Shown: piece by piece, positions 11,021 to 22,533 of the stretch
Position numbering within the stretch: position 1 is the first letter of the stretch
Layout: every line of letters begins with the position of its first letter
Source: Antedon bifida
Taxonomy: Eukaryota; Echinodermata; Crinoidea; Comatulida; Antedonidae
DNA length: 64,000 bases
Direction: 5' to 3'
Assembly: GCA_963402885.1 (NCBI GenBank)
Contig: OY727093.1
Span: 20,459,409-20,523,408 of the forward strand
Program-made: the position numbers and the translations under genes
Notes under the pieces: model-generated
What the model was told of the DNA's origin: nothing
What the model saw: the letters and a program-made list of their open reading frames with translations, nothing else
The model's database searches: none

Positions 11021-11799
11021 TTTATATATATTATAGATATTTTTAGTAAGTTTTTGCATAGCTGATACACGTATACGTCTCCATAGAGAAAAGTATATCG
11101 CCCTCGCCCTTGTGATGGAAGTTGGCAACTTGTCTAAATATCTTTAGTGGGTCAAAATAAACCAGAAAACGTTGTTGCCCAATCTGTAGCCCTGTGGGTG
11201 TCTTTTATGGGTCTTTACAAGATGGCGGCCAAAATATTCAAATACTGTATTGTGTCTAATAAAAGCCTCCCCCTAATCTCTGAGATTTGAGATTTTTTCC
11301 ATTGCAGAGCTTTTTACTTCATACGATCAGGGAAACCACAGCACTTTCTTCTGTTCGTTGCATCTGGATCTCCTCTATTTGGATGCTCATTAACATATCA
11401 TGCATATTTATGAGTTGTTAGCTAACCGTCATGTTTAGGAAATTCTGAGCTGATGAGTTTGGAAAAATGGTAAACTTATTTTGATATTTTTTTTTTCTTC
11501 ATTTTTCATGTTTTGGGGACAATACAACTTCAAATATAGTTTCCCTTTTGTAGCTTTCTTGTTGTTCGCAGGATTAACTAAACTAACTCTTCTTTTACCA
11601 ACCGGTTTCGTCTCTGTTTTCTTATACGTAATCATGTCACTTTTGTTGGACTCAGTTCCTTTAAATCATTATCGTTAAAGATGTGTGCATAATACTTTTT
11701 TAATGTTCACACTGGACTCACTATCCAGCTGGAACGATTTAACTTCCTTCATGTACTATCATTGTAGCGTCTATTCTAGAGCATGTACTTACTGAGTTT
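11021..11799. other. Gene-free stretch
   Basis: AT-rich, no recognisable domain on either strand. The two opposed short frames at 11,435-11,678 lack any known motif and overlap each other, so neither is called. Confidence 0.5.
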
Positions 11800-13021
11800 A
11801 CTATTTTGTAAGGATAAATTCCTCATCACTATCATCTTGTAATTCAACTTGCTTGACTGGTTTATGCTTATATTGTTTCTTTTCTCCACTTAAACATTTT
11901 GCTTTAAAATGATTATTCCGTCCACAGTTGCTACACTTCTGACCCCAGGCAGGACAGCTCTCTTTCTTCCTTTCATGACGCCTACCACAATACTGGCATT
12001 CCACATCGGGTGCTCGTTTTCTCTGGATTAGTGCTTTCCGATGTTCCTTAAACTGCAGTTGTTTCTTACCATGAACAAACTACTTCCTCATGTGTGATAT
12101 CTTTGATTTGGACATCTGTTTTCTCACACGATGTACAGATATCAATGCATTTCTGTAGTGTCAACTTGAAGTAATTTCTTTCTGGTATTCTGGTGTCGCA
12201 AACCAATTAGTATTCGGTCTCGTAAAAGAGCACCTTCTAGATTTCCATATTGACATGTTTTAGCCAGAGTTCTTAATGCATCTACATAAGCATCTATTGT
12301 TTCACCAGAATTTTGGTCTCTCTTGTTACACAAGTAATGCTCATACATCTCATTGGTTTGTCCAATGCAAAACATATCATTGTTAACATAAATTGTTCCA
12401 GAACTTTATCAATGTCATTTTTATCAGCTCCTCATTATCGAATTTCAAACCATCCTATAAAGTTAATGCATCTGATCCAGTACATGTTAATAAAGTAGCT
12501 GTTCACTACCTTTCTTATTCAGTCCACCTGCTATCTCATAATTGTTCCACATTCTTGAACTTTTTCCAGTTCGTACACACATTACCTTTCATGTCTAATT
12601 TCAAAGGTATTGGTAAATTAAATGGAACATTTATCTGAGCTGGAACAGCGTGCGCTTGTTCTGCAGTGGCCTCCATTTCATTTATCTAGTACAATATCAC
12701 ACACACGCTCGTCGTAGCTAGCTCATGTTACGTCACGAACACTGCATACACATACTCATGTACGTGTCTCTTCAGTCTGTACATGGTATACTGGGTACAA
12801 CTAGGCCTACCTTATAGTTGAATTTCTAACTGTTTCTCTACAGCAAACTTCGATCCTTCACAAACATACAGTTCCTTGATATATACTGTATATGATCACT
12901 TCTGACACCATGTATCGACTTACGTCTACAATAATACAACATAAAGACATAACATTCATGTATTGTTTAATGGTTACCATCTCATAGCTCACCACTACGC
13001 CCTCTATCTTTCATGTTAACA
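11800..13021 (-). mobile_element. Ty3/gypsy-type LTR retrotransposon fossil (LTR, primer site, gag part)
   Basis: On the minus strand: a putative short 5' LTR (13,021-12,911, beginning TGTTAACATG and ending in CA), directly followed by TGGTGTCAGAAGTG (12,910-12,897), which is complementary to the 3' end of tRNA-Leu, a primer used by sea-urchin gypsy-type elements. Downstream is a gag-like region (12,680-11,800) with a retrotransposon-gag motif and zinc-knuckle cysteines. No protease, polymerase or second LTR was found. It is a truncated, clearly broken fossil with several breaks; its age seems moderate to old. Confidence 0.7.
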
Positions 13022-13799
13022 TCGTTACACAAGTAATTTATAATTTGGTTTAATAACCTTACAATAACAAAAAGAAAATAGTGCGCATTATGAAAATCGC
13101 TGGAAAAACCATTAAGTGCAATGTCTGTAATCTAGATGAGTTAGAAAGCTGTCTGCCATCATGAAAGATACTACCCATTCCCTTAATTTTAAAGATGTAT
13201 TGTCCCTTGAAACACAAAAAAATGAAGGTCAAAATATTCAAAATTTAAATTGGCCATATCAAAGTAATATTAAAGTTATTCACATTAAGTCGAAAATTCG
13301 AGCTAAAAGCAACAATTTTACGTAATTAACAGCTAAATTAATTTGATTACATTTCGTCTGGAAAATCGTCGCGAGCGAAAGTAAACAAAGATTTCAAACC
13401 ATGAGTATACATTATGCATGATGCTAATTAGGATTAATTACAACTCGTTACGGTTGAGAAGGTGTTTTTACACAGATCGCGAGGAAGTTTTATGATTATG
13501 CATACAGAGTAGCCAAATAAGCGCGTTGCATTATGAGATATGTTTTGATCGAAAACTTTGACTGGAAGTCAAAGTTATTTTTTGAACCAAAAAACGTCTG
13601 TATTTCAGTTAAATGATTTTTTTTTCGACTAATTTTTGGTGAAAGTTAATAACTATTATGATACTTCAAAATGACCCACTTTTTTTCGAAATCCTTTTTT
13701 TTTTTTTTTTTGGAATTTGACAAAGGGACAATACATCTTTAATATAACTGTAAATAGAAGTTGACGGATAAGAGCAATTAGAAGCAATACAAATAGGAT
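13022..13799. other. Gene-free stretch
   Basis: No coding or repeat signal beyond a poly-T run near 13,690. The region after 13,200 is AT-rich without long frames. Confidence 0.45.
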
Positions 13800-14035
13800 T
13801 AGATATTCTTTTATTCATAACACCATACATATGTATAATTCTGAACAGAGCTCCTTTCCATTCAATTTATCAGGTAGCCATAATGATGTCAGTTTAGACA
13901 TGCATGTTCCCCATACCCATTCTATGGGATTTCTAGCAGATTGGCCTGGTGCATAAGCAGTGATAAATAGAGCGTCTAAGCCAGTGTCCCAAAATAAATT
14001 TGTGTGTATTAAAGTCACAGCCACCACCTATGATT
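13800..14035 (-). pseudogene. DDE-type transposase C-terminal fragment
   Basis: The minus-strand frame reads LDALFITAYAPGQSARNPIE followed by WVWG..SKLTSLWLPDKLNG. The pattern 'YAPG(Q/H/W)SAxNPIExxW...L...LP' is shared by the end of DDE-type transposase-like proteins common in cnidarians and echinoderms, with the final E of NPIE as a probable catalytic or structural acid. Only this tail is present; nothing recognisable lies upstream, so it is a short relic. Exact superfamily not assigned. Confidence 0.5.
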
Positions 14036-14109
14036 ATAGAAACTACCGTTCTACCTTCTTGAATCTCATCTTTAAGAGCAACAGGTCATTCACATGTCAA
14101 GCAGCTGTG

Positions 14110-14345
14110 CATCCCATCGCGATCCCGCTTTAATTTAAAATGAAAACGGTCAGGATTTCCGGCGGGATTTGCGTAAAATCCCACCAGGATTTATGGTCAG
14201 GTTTCCCAGTGGGATTTTACACAAATCATGTCAGGATCCTGCTTGAATTTAAAAAGAAAACGATCAGGATTGCCGGCGGGATCCTGCTGGGATTTGCGTA
14301 AAATCCCACCGGGATTTATGGTCGGGATTCCCGATGGGATTGTAT
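14110..14345 (+). repeat. Two tandem ~125-bp units rich in GGGATTT/AAATCCC
   Basis: The series GGCGGGATTTGCGTAAAATC, CCACC-AGGATTTATGGTC and CCC-GGGATT repeats from about 14,110 and again from about 14,225, with many inverted GGGATTTxxxAAATCCC pairs. It could fold strongly. Probably a fragment of a structured MITE; family unknown. Confidence 0.6.
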
Positions 14346-15009
14346 GGATATATAAAATGAAAAGCACCATCAAATCATATCGATGGTAATGTATCGGTCG
14401 AAAGCAATAAAAAAAAATTAAATTGTAATGCAAGGTTGTTGGAATGTGGAGTTATTTATAGTCGACCTTCTCATTTACACACTTCTCAATTACGAACCTT
14501 CTATTTTACGAACGCCGTTCGAACGATGACGTCATCAGTAATATAAATTATAATAAAACTTTTACGTACCTATTAATTTATTATATTCTTAATATTAAAC
14601 TATCCAAAAACAATTATTTCATAAATAAAGCAAAGCTTATTAAAAACGATCCACTATTTATTTCTAGTTTAAAAGTTGTCTAGGCCGTTTAGTTTAGGCC
14701 TAAGCTAGTGGTCAGGAGATCATCATCCCCACTGCTGGAGTGCATGGAGGAGAGCACCCTGCACATGTTTTTGAAAAAACCAAAGGTTGATCGCGAACTG
14801 CAATAAGGCTAGCAACGATGACCATACATAAATTAGTTGGTTTGTGCATGTTTTTACGATATAAAAAAACACTTGACTATTATTTATTAACATTTTAAAA
14901 CTTTGTTGTCAGTCGTCGCGTAGCCATTTTTCTGGGAATTCCATTTTACTTGCTGTGTCTCCACCACACACACATATACATAGTAGCTTAAAAATTAAAA
15001 ATATTTGCG
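14346..15009. other. Gene-free stretch
   Basis: Nothing coding is visible. Contains a GGCCTAAGCTAG tract near 14,700 of the kind scattered throughout the window. Confidence 0.45.
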
Positions 15010-17063
15010 GATTTGATATTATTACTTCAAGAACAAGTTCGTAAATTACTAAAAGTATTGAGGAAAATTCCTAGCAAACGAACACTCGTACGTATCGTTG
15101 TTGAACGTACAGATAATATAGGCCAAAGCACGTATCACGTCTTTCCATCCCTCAGGCTGCGCCGAAGCGTTGGGAGTAATTTATACCATCCCGATTATTT
15201 ATACACACAACAACATAGAAGCCGGCGGCCGGCCCTGCTAAGCTAGTCTGCAATAAATTGCAAGTGTGTGTTTAGCTAAATCCCCGTTAGACTCTACCAT
15301 TTCCCGAATGTTGCTTGTATACTCTACTGACGCACTTCACGCACGAGGAAAGTTTATTAAGGGTAAAATATGAAACTACATTAAAGTCTCAAATGCATAA
15401 CGCATAAATATTTGATTTCGATAAGATTAAGACGTTATTCATCGAAGATACTATAATGTTTCTTTTTAATCTGAAAAGTACACCCCTATCAAAAATTGAC
15501 AATCCGGGTAGCATTGACAATAGCCGACCGTCGTTTTTTTGTACAGCGCACAACACGTGATAGTTTGGGTACAATACAATACAATACAAATCTTTCTTTA
15601 TTCTGGAATAGCTCTTTCAATACACAAGTACTGGTCTCCCAAGAGGTCCAGATTTGAATAAAAAAATTAGAAAAATAAAAGTAAAAGCTATAAAACTATG
15701 TACAATAGAAGTTAAACAAGATTTTTAAATTCAGTTTGGCTAAATGTCTCATAATTTTTACGGATATGTACAGGAAGATTATTCCAAAGGTTAATTAAAT
15801 ATTCTCTTTCCATAAATATTGTTCCATGCTGGAACATTTAGAGTTTTTGTTGATTGACTTCTTGTATTTTTTGTGTGAAAAGTGTCCATAAATTTGAATA
15901 GATTTGTTAAATAAGATGGTGCTAAACCCTGTAGGCATTTAAATAGAATAATTAATAAATCATTTTCCCATCTGTCATGGACACTTCCATTTTAGTGAGG
16001 ACATCAATTCTGTTATAGGGGTGTACATATCAGCATAAAGAATGATTCTAGCTACTCTATTTTGTACTTGAAGACGATTAACAAGTTCTAAGTTACAATT
16101 TGACCAAACATTACTACAGTAATCAAAACAAGGTAATACTATTGCATTAGCAAGTACAGTAGTAGTAGTAGTCCAAAATTTGGAATATAATATCTTAATC
16201 TACGAATAATACCGTTACGATACGTTGTGATACTCTAGAAGCTACTTGTTCAACATGCTGTTTCCATGACATAAGTGAATCAAATGTAACTCCAAGATAT
16301 TTAAAATTGTCAACTCTTTCGACATCATTGCCATTAATAGAAAGAGAAATATTATTGAATTTACTAAGTGATATTCTAGTTCCAAATAACATAAATTTTG
16401 TTTTCTTTATATTGAGTGTTAGTAAATTGTTATCATACCAGGTAGTGAACTTACTAACATTTTGATTAATCATGTTCTGTAGAAGAACTGGATCAGATGG
16501 GGAACATAATATGGTTGTATCATCTGCATACATGATACATTTATTATTTATCATATCTGGTAAAGAACAATTGACCCTTGTGGTATACCAACAGTAATAG
16601 GTTTAGAAAATGATAAAGATGATTTGATATTACAACTTGTGATCTTCCTGATAAGTATGATATAAACCAATTTAAGGCATTACCATGCATACCATATTGT
16701 TTTAATTTACTGAAAAGCAGGTTAGACTTCATCATCCATGTGTCGTGTAACGTATGTCTCTCTGTGCAGTCTACCTCTGCTATCTCCATCATATTGAAAT
16801 AACAAAGAGACGCCTGGTACAACGAAACAAGTTGACGAAAAATGGAGCTTGAAGTAAACAACATGATAACGAACAAAATAAATGCTTGGAGATTGACAAA
16901 TGTACCTTTTAGTTGGACTTTATGCTTTCGCCAAAATGATTATTTGATTATCTATTTTATCATATGTCATCGCCAAAATGGCTAAAGTAGCCGTTTTATT
17001 TTTCGCCAATCTGGAAACGTTTTCGCCCAACGGCGACTTGGCGATCGGCCAGTGCGAGCCCAG
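15010..17063 (-). mobile_element. Non-autonomous hAT element, copy 2 (inverted, with nested LINE)
   Basis: The right end AGTGCGAGCCCAG (17,063) is the reverse complement of the left end of copy 1 at 6,963. Homology to 6,963-7,770 runs inwards, including TTTAGCTAAATCCCCGTTAG, CTACCATTTCCCGAATGTTG and GCCTATATTATCT in reverse, to about 15,010. It is interrupted between 15,571 and 16,722 by a LINE. The far (8.3-kb-type) end is missing. Its right edge abuts the LINE fragment at 17,064, into which it probably inserted. Confidence 0.75.
15572..16722 (-). mobile_element. 5'-truncated CR1/jockey-like LINE nested in hAT copy 2
   Basis: In copy 1 the sequence GATGAAGTCTACCCAAAC is continuous; here it is split, fixing the insertion site. 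On the minus strand the LINE has reverse-transcriptase parts: YGMHGNALNWFISYLSGRSQ, then CIMYADDTTILC with the catalytic YADD, then DNFKYLGVTFDSLMSWKQHV. It ends with a 3' tail of ATTGT repeats (plus-strand ACAAT repeats at 15,571-15,595), typical of CR1/L2-like LINEs. It starts inside the RT domain, so it was truncated on insertion. Frame is broken around 16,550. Confidence 0.8.
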
Positions 17064-17990
17064 TCCACCTTCTTCGTCAAAACATTTCCATTCAGAAACA
17101 GAAAGACCTGAAAACAAACGTAATGAAAAATCGACACTAATAATCAGCGACTCAATTGTAAAGGATATAAATGAAGGAGGGCTTAAAACAACCAGAGTCA
17201 TCTGTATAAACGTGCAAAAGGTTGTGATATAAATAATAAATTGAGTGATATCAGCAAGTCGAATCGAACCACTATGAAAAAATTATAATTCATGTGGGTA
17301 CAAATAACTGTGTATCCGAAGAAAAAGTGCAACCAAGGAATTGCCGATTTTAAACACGCGTGATAGAAGAGCTGAAACTTGATCTACCTAATTCACAACA
17401 TCAATATGGTACATGACATCATTAAAACAAGGGTAAAGGACGTGAACACTAAGGCAGCACAATGGATGCGGAAAGACAATATAGAAGACACAACATGAAA
17501 ACAACAGAAGGAAAACGGCTATCACAAAACTATGTTTCTCATTGTCAGAAGTGTGTCACCACGCTACAAGGGAATGTTCACACAATCACGCAATAAAATG
17601 TTTCACTTGCCATAAGACAGAACATAAAGCAACTGCACTCAACAGCGTAACAGCGAATGGTATTGCGACTTTGCAAAACGTAATCAACATCATGAGAACA
17701 ATAGATTATATTTTCCAAAAAGAACTATTGACACAGAAGAGGATGTAAAAAAAGTAAACGGCGTCAACTCTTAAAATTGCCTTTAATAATGTGAATCATC
17801 TCAGACCTAAAATATATGAAGTTTCATCCTTTTTGAATAACAATAATATAGAAATCTTTGGTGTCGCTGAAACATAAATAAACAATATGACAGTTTATGT
17901 TAATGGGTATAAATGGTTTGGTAAAAATAGAAAGCTTAAAAATGGCAGCGGGTGTTGGCCTATTTGTGTTTGTTTGTTGATCGTTTTTGG
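17064..17990 (+). mobile_element. CR1-like LINE 5' fragment: SGNH-esterase-like ORF1, zinc finger, endonuclease start
   Basis: The frame TLIISDSIVKDINEGG followed later by IIHVGTNNC matches the SGNH hydrolase blocks (GDS-like and HVGTN) known from ORF1 of CR1-like LINEs. At 17,560-17,650 there is CHHATRECSHNHAIKCFTCH, a Cys/His cluster. From 17,775, FNNVNHLRPKIYEVSSFL and IEIFGVAET correspond to the N terminus of the APE-type endonuclease, followed by WFGKNRKLKNGSG. Multiple frames are needed, so it is a relic, and it stops near 17,990 before the catalytic core. The GDS serine block reads ISDS here. Confidence 0.6.
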
Positions 17991-18099
17991 CTTTAAAATC
18001 AACTGAACATCGTGTTTCTGCAGCTAGCTGTACACGGAGCATAGTTGTTTGCTTGACATAACAGGGTATCCGCATCACAGGTCTCTGCCTATATGGCAA

Positions 18100-18370
18100 G
18101 CCAAGACGGACATAACTATGTCAAGTTGACCTCGCTCATGTTATGTAGACATCGCTCATGTTGAGTTTACACATAGCTCATGTTATGTTGACATCGCTCG
18201 TGTTATGTTGACATTGCTCGTGTTATATAGACATCGCTCATGTTGAGTTTACACATAGCTTATGTTATGTTGACATCGCTCGTGTTATGTTGATATCGCT
18301 CGTGTTATGTTGACATCGCTCGTGTTGAGTTTACACATCGCTCATGTTATGTTGACATCGCTCGTAAAAC
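18100..18370 (+). repeat. Minisatellite, ~20-bp unit
   Basis: About a dozen copies of GTTATGTTGACATCGCTCGT and variants (GTTGAGTTTACACATAGCTC), in a higher-order alternation. Ends where ordinary intron-like sequence starts. Confidence 0.9.
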
Positions 18371-18850
18371 TTTATTTGAGGTATCCCACGTCCGGTACAG
18401 AGGGTTAATCGTAAAAAAAATTCAAACTAGATCGTGAACATAATTTGTACCCTTTTGCTGTTACGTACGTTGAAACACAGTAGGCCTAAAGTTTAACAGG
18501 ATGTACGGCCTATAGAGGGCTTTGGTTTCCAGAAAACTATTGCGGACATGGAGGTGTGGGAAGAACACGAGCCACTGCCACTTCACTTTAACCCTTGTTA
18601 AACAAGCCACTTAATAGATTGCCTTGAGCAATCAATTAAAAGTCATCATTAACCTTGGTGATTAGTACAATGTTGTTTACTGTTGCTCATTAACAAATTG
18701 TAATATATTGAATACCATTAACCGCAGTTCTACTTATTACATTACTATGTACAGTAGAATTTAATACACTAAACAGACACCAACATTGTAAATTTTTAAC
18801 CATTTCATACACAGTCATGAGTAAAATAAAGTTTCTTTTCCTTTTTCCAG
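18371..18850. other. SETDB1 intron sequence upstream of the first visible exon
   Basis: No exon with a matching splice phase was found here or further upstream. It ends in a pyrimidine-rich tract TTTCCTTTTTCCAG that serves as acceptor for the exon at 18,851. Confidence 0.5.
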
Positions 18851-18896
18851 ATATTAATGAAGAAAAAAAAGAAAACCTACAAATTATGGAAGAAAT
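18851..18896 (+). CDS. SETDB1: SETDB1 exon (linker before Tudor domains)
   Basis: A 46-bp exon with acceptor TTTTTCCAG and donor GTAAGT. It encodes INEEKKENLQIMEE, a charged helical segment. It begins with two bases of a split codon and ends with AT, which with the T opening the next exon gives Ile; the phase thus matches the exon at 24,115 exactly. In vertebrate SETDB1 a charged linker sits at the same place, between the N-terminal coiled coil and the first Tudor domain. The call depends on phase and context because the peptide is short and not conserved. Confidence 0.65.
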
Positions 18897-20100
18897 GTAA
18901 GTTTTTAGATTGATTATTTAAGTTAATTTTTGGTTATTCATTGTGATTGTAAAGTCTATTTTTTTGGGTATCCGCTGTCTGTAGCCTATTGAAATTGTTT
19001 GTGCAAATTTTTCACATATTTGTGTGCAGAGAGTAAATGCAGTTACTGTAGGTCTAAAAGTTAAAATCTAAATTTTATTTCATGAAATACGCTTGTGCAA
19101 AGTAATTATCAAAGCTCAAACTTCATGCTAGCAAATTTTCTAGAATGTTTACACCATTGCTTAGTGTGCTACTGCATAATTTGTTTAGCACTGAGGATGA
19201 AAGTAGTAGTGTAGCTTCACAAAATGGGCCAGAAGATTTTTATTTATAGGAAAGGTTGTTTTACAGAATTATATCGGTAAATAAAAAAAATTTCATATTA
19301 ACTAAACTTGTAGAATAGGCAATCTATCATTTTGAGTGAAAGGAATTGCAAACAGAGATTTTTTTCTTTTAATTGTTCATATTATAAGGTGATTATTTTT
19401 TGAGCATCACATCTTTGTCACTAGTCCCGAAGGTATGCAAGTTAGCTTAAATATGCAAATTAGGGGGGAAATTACAGAGTTACCATATCTTTAAAACTAC
19501 TAATCGTAGCACAGTCTGGTTCAGAATATATATGTAGGTATGATCATTTCAATAATGTTTTATTTAATTATAATTTCAATTTGAATTACAAGAAGGGAAG
19601 CTTATTATTCTATATCATTTTTTAAAATAAATAATATATATTGTAGGCTTTTAAAACTAAAATAGGACTTGGATAGGCCTAGGCCTACCGATGTAACAGT
19701 TGGACACCGTAATGCCTCATGGTGTCCTATTTGTAACTATTGATATTTTCGTGTATAGTCCACCACAAAACATGAATTACACTTTTAAAATGCCAAAATA
19801 TTAATTATACATATTTTAATACTATATAATTCAATACATTTAAAATAATACTTATGGAATTGGTTTTACTCAAATACCGATGCAACAACAACACAGATGC
19901 AACTATTGGACGCCAGCCATAAAACTACTGCGATGATTAACAACTATGATCTCGACATCAAAAATATCGCTCGACATAGAGCACACGTGTCCATGCGACC
20001 CCATGTCTGTGAAGTTGGTTACTAGTTCCTAGTTCCTTATTCAAATTCAATTAAATGGACAGTCATAAATATTTAAAAAAACAGAATTTAATACGTAATA
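18897..20100. other. SETDB1 intron, no gene seen
   Basis: AT-rich, with an AGGCCTAGGCCTAC tract near 19,675. No domain or repeat boundary recognised. Confidence 0.5.
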
Positions 20101-20104
20101 TTGT

Positions 20105-20519
20105 AAGTAACTGGCTTTACGAACGTTATAACACGTGACCTACTTAATTTTTTCAAAATATTTTGGTATGGATCGATCACACTTGACCTACTTTACCATT
20201 TTACTTTACCTTTTTTGCGTCTGCGCCCTCTACGCCGAATAAATAACTGGCTTTTTACTATTTGCCACCCAAGTTCTGCGAACTTTTTTGCATCGATGCC
20301 CTTTACGGCGAATAAGTAACTGGCTTTACGAACGTTATAACACTTGACCTACTTAATTTTGTCAAAATATTTTGGTATGAATCGATCACCCTTGACCTAC
20401 TTTACCATTTTACTTTACCTTTTTTGCGTCTGCGCCCTCTACGCCGAATAAATAACTGGCTTTTACGAACGTTATAACTCTTGACCTACTTAATTTTTTC
20501 AAAATATTTTGGTATGGGG
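20105..20519 (+). repeat. Tandem repeats with AACTGGCTTTACGAACG
   Basis: Copies start near 20,108, 20,321 and 20,450. Each has GAACGTTATAAC, TTGACCTACTTAATTTT, AAATATTTTGGTATG and TGCGCCCTCTACGCCG. Spacing is uneven because the first interval has an extra partial unit (20,260-20,320). The array ends at GGTCATTCCATGTCAAATCA, a motif seen again at 60,515. Confidence 0.8.
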
Positions 20520-21064
20520 TCATTCCATGTCAAATCACCCAATGGGTTAAACCCTACTTTCTTCAAATTTTCTCAAATTTGGTTTTTGGGTTATTTTTAG
20601 CTAAAAAACCCAAAATGTTTAATTTGAGCGCCATACGACCAACGGTTCGCGCTACGCGCCATCGTTTCTTCACGATTTTGCGCAAAATCGACGCGGCGGG
20701 CTATATTTAAATGACAAACATGGTAAGCTTCTTAATTAGTTGTGAATTATAATAAGTTAGTGATTCCAACATAATATATAGTCATACTACGGTTACTTTG
20801 ATTTGTTGTTATTGTTCAACAATGGTTTTAAAATATGTAACACTCACAGTATACTGTATAGATTGTAATTATAATACTAAATATTAATAATGATCTTGGT
20901 GATGAGAGATTTAACTGTGATGTTATTCATTAAAATTAATAGAATTATCTACTTAAGACTTCCGATACAAAATATTCATAGTATACCATACAGTACTTAC
21001 ACAACAGTCACTGATATTTTAATATTATTATTAAGCAAGACAATTCGCTAGTTATTAAAAATGT

Positions 21065-21685
21065 AAGTGTGCTCCACGCAAAAATGTTTGTACCAGCTAT
21101 AGGTTAAATGTCAAAATAAGGTGTTTTTAAACATTTTGTGTATTTCTGTTGTATTAGAACAAATATAATTATATATATTGCGAGTTGATTGAGACTAAAA
21201 TTATAACTTTCTGACTAGTGATTGCTGAGATATTGATATGGCTATTTTCTTGACCAATGGTCAAAAATAAAGTTTCACGGTCAAAAGTTGTCCATTATTA
21301 AAGTGAATAGAAATATGTATCTTCTGAGTATTTTGACACCAACTATGACCATATCCGCCCAACAATTTCTGAGATATGAAAAGTGTGCTCCAAGCCAAAA
21401 ATATTTGTGCCGGTTATATGTCAAAGGATAAAATTAAGGGTTTATTGACAGTTTTATGATTTTTATTACATTAGAACAAATATAAACATATACGTTGCGA
21501 GTAATTTGAGACCATAATTATCACTTTCTGACCAGTGGTTGCCGAGATAATCATATGGCCAATTTAATGACCAGTGGTCAGAAAAGGGGTTTCCGTCCAT
21601 TTTTGGCAAAAGTTTCCCATTAGAGTGAATAGAAATATGGGTCTTCTGAGTAGTTTGGTACGAAAAATATTCCAATACACCCAGT
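21065..21685 (+). repeat. Two ~310-bp tandem units
   Basis: GTGTGCTCCA-GC-AAAAAT, TTAGAACAAATATAA, TTGCGAGT, CTTTCTGAC and GAATAGAAATATG-TCTTCTG occur in the same order from 21,067 and again from 21,380. The second unit ends at the Penelope-like fragment (21,688). Confidence 0.8.
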
Positions 21686-21687
21686 AG

Positions 21688-22533
21688 TTACCAATCGATA
21701 AACTTTGTGGGACAGAGTGCCCTCAGGTTCCTTTGTGACAAAGTAAATGGTAAACTGTGGTCGTTTTTCTCTTCCATGGTGAATGCAATATTTTGATGTT
21801 GAGAGTTAAGGTGTATTAGAAAACTATCTAAGTCCACCTTGTTGTGTTGCCAGATGATAAATGGTGATGATAAATCTACATATTGAAGCCAAAGTTTTGG
21901 TCGCTTGTTGGCGGAGTAGAGTGCTAGCTGTTCGAACTCTTCCAGAAAGATGTTGGCGTTGACTGGAGATAAAGGAGATCCCATGGCCGTGCCTTCAGTT
22001 TGTTCAAAGTATTGATCACGCCACTTGAAGTTGGTAGATTTTAGTCATAGTAGAAGTAACTCATGGATTTCTTCTGCAGAAAGTGTTGTCCGCTGTTGGA
22101 GTTTATGGTCAGCCTGCAGTCGATGTTTGACTATAGTGCAGGCTTCCCTAACTGGAACATTGGTAAATAAAGACTTGATGTTTACCTTGGTCCCAGGTAA
22201 ACGTCCTTAATGATTTCCACGAAATGCTGAGAATTCTTCACATGATGACCTGTTAGTCCTACCAGTGAATGTAGTATCCTTGCTAGATGTATTTTGCCAG
22301 ATTGGTGAGCCTCTGGAAGAGACAATAGGACGTAGTGGTATGTCCTGCTTATGTATCTTAGGTTGCCCAAAGAGTCTGGGACAAGTTGTTGCTGATGGTC
22401 GAAGTTGGTGGTAGGTAGACTTGGGTAGAGCTTCAGAACGATTTAGTTGAAGAAGCTTGGCTGCGATCTTCCTCTCAAGGGATTGAGTTGGATCTTTCTT
22501 GATTTTCCTATACGTAGGAGTGTTAAAGATCAC
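21688..22533 (-). mobile_element. Penelope-like element, reverse-transcriptase fragment
   Basis: On the minus strand: PTYRKIKKDPTQSLERKI, CPRLFGQPKIHK, LRPIVSSRGSPI, then GTAMGSPLSPVNANIFLEEF and LQYVD..FIIWQH. These are the fingers, the GT-MGSPLSP block and the YVDD-type catalytic region of Penelope-like RTs. No GIY-YIG part remains. It lies in a SETDB1 intron in opposite orientation to the gene. It is broken in several places and looks old. Confidence 0.8.

Noticed and set aside
16920-17201. Opposed frames across the hAT copy 2 / LINE border
   Set aside because: They are chimeric over an insertion junction.
18100-18370. CRISPR-like array
   Set aside because: Adjacent units without unique spacers in an animal genome: a minisatellite.
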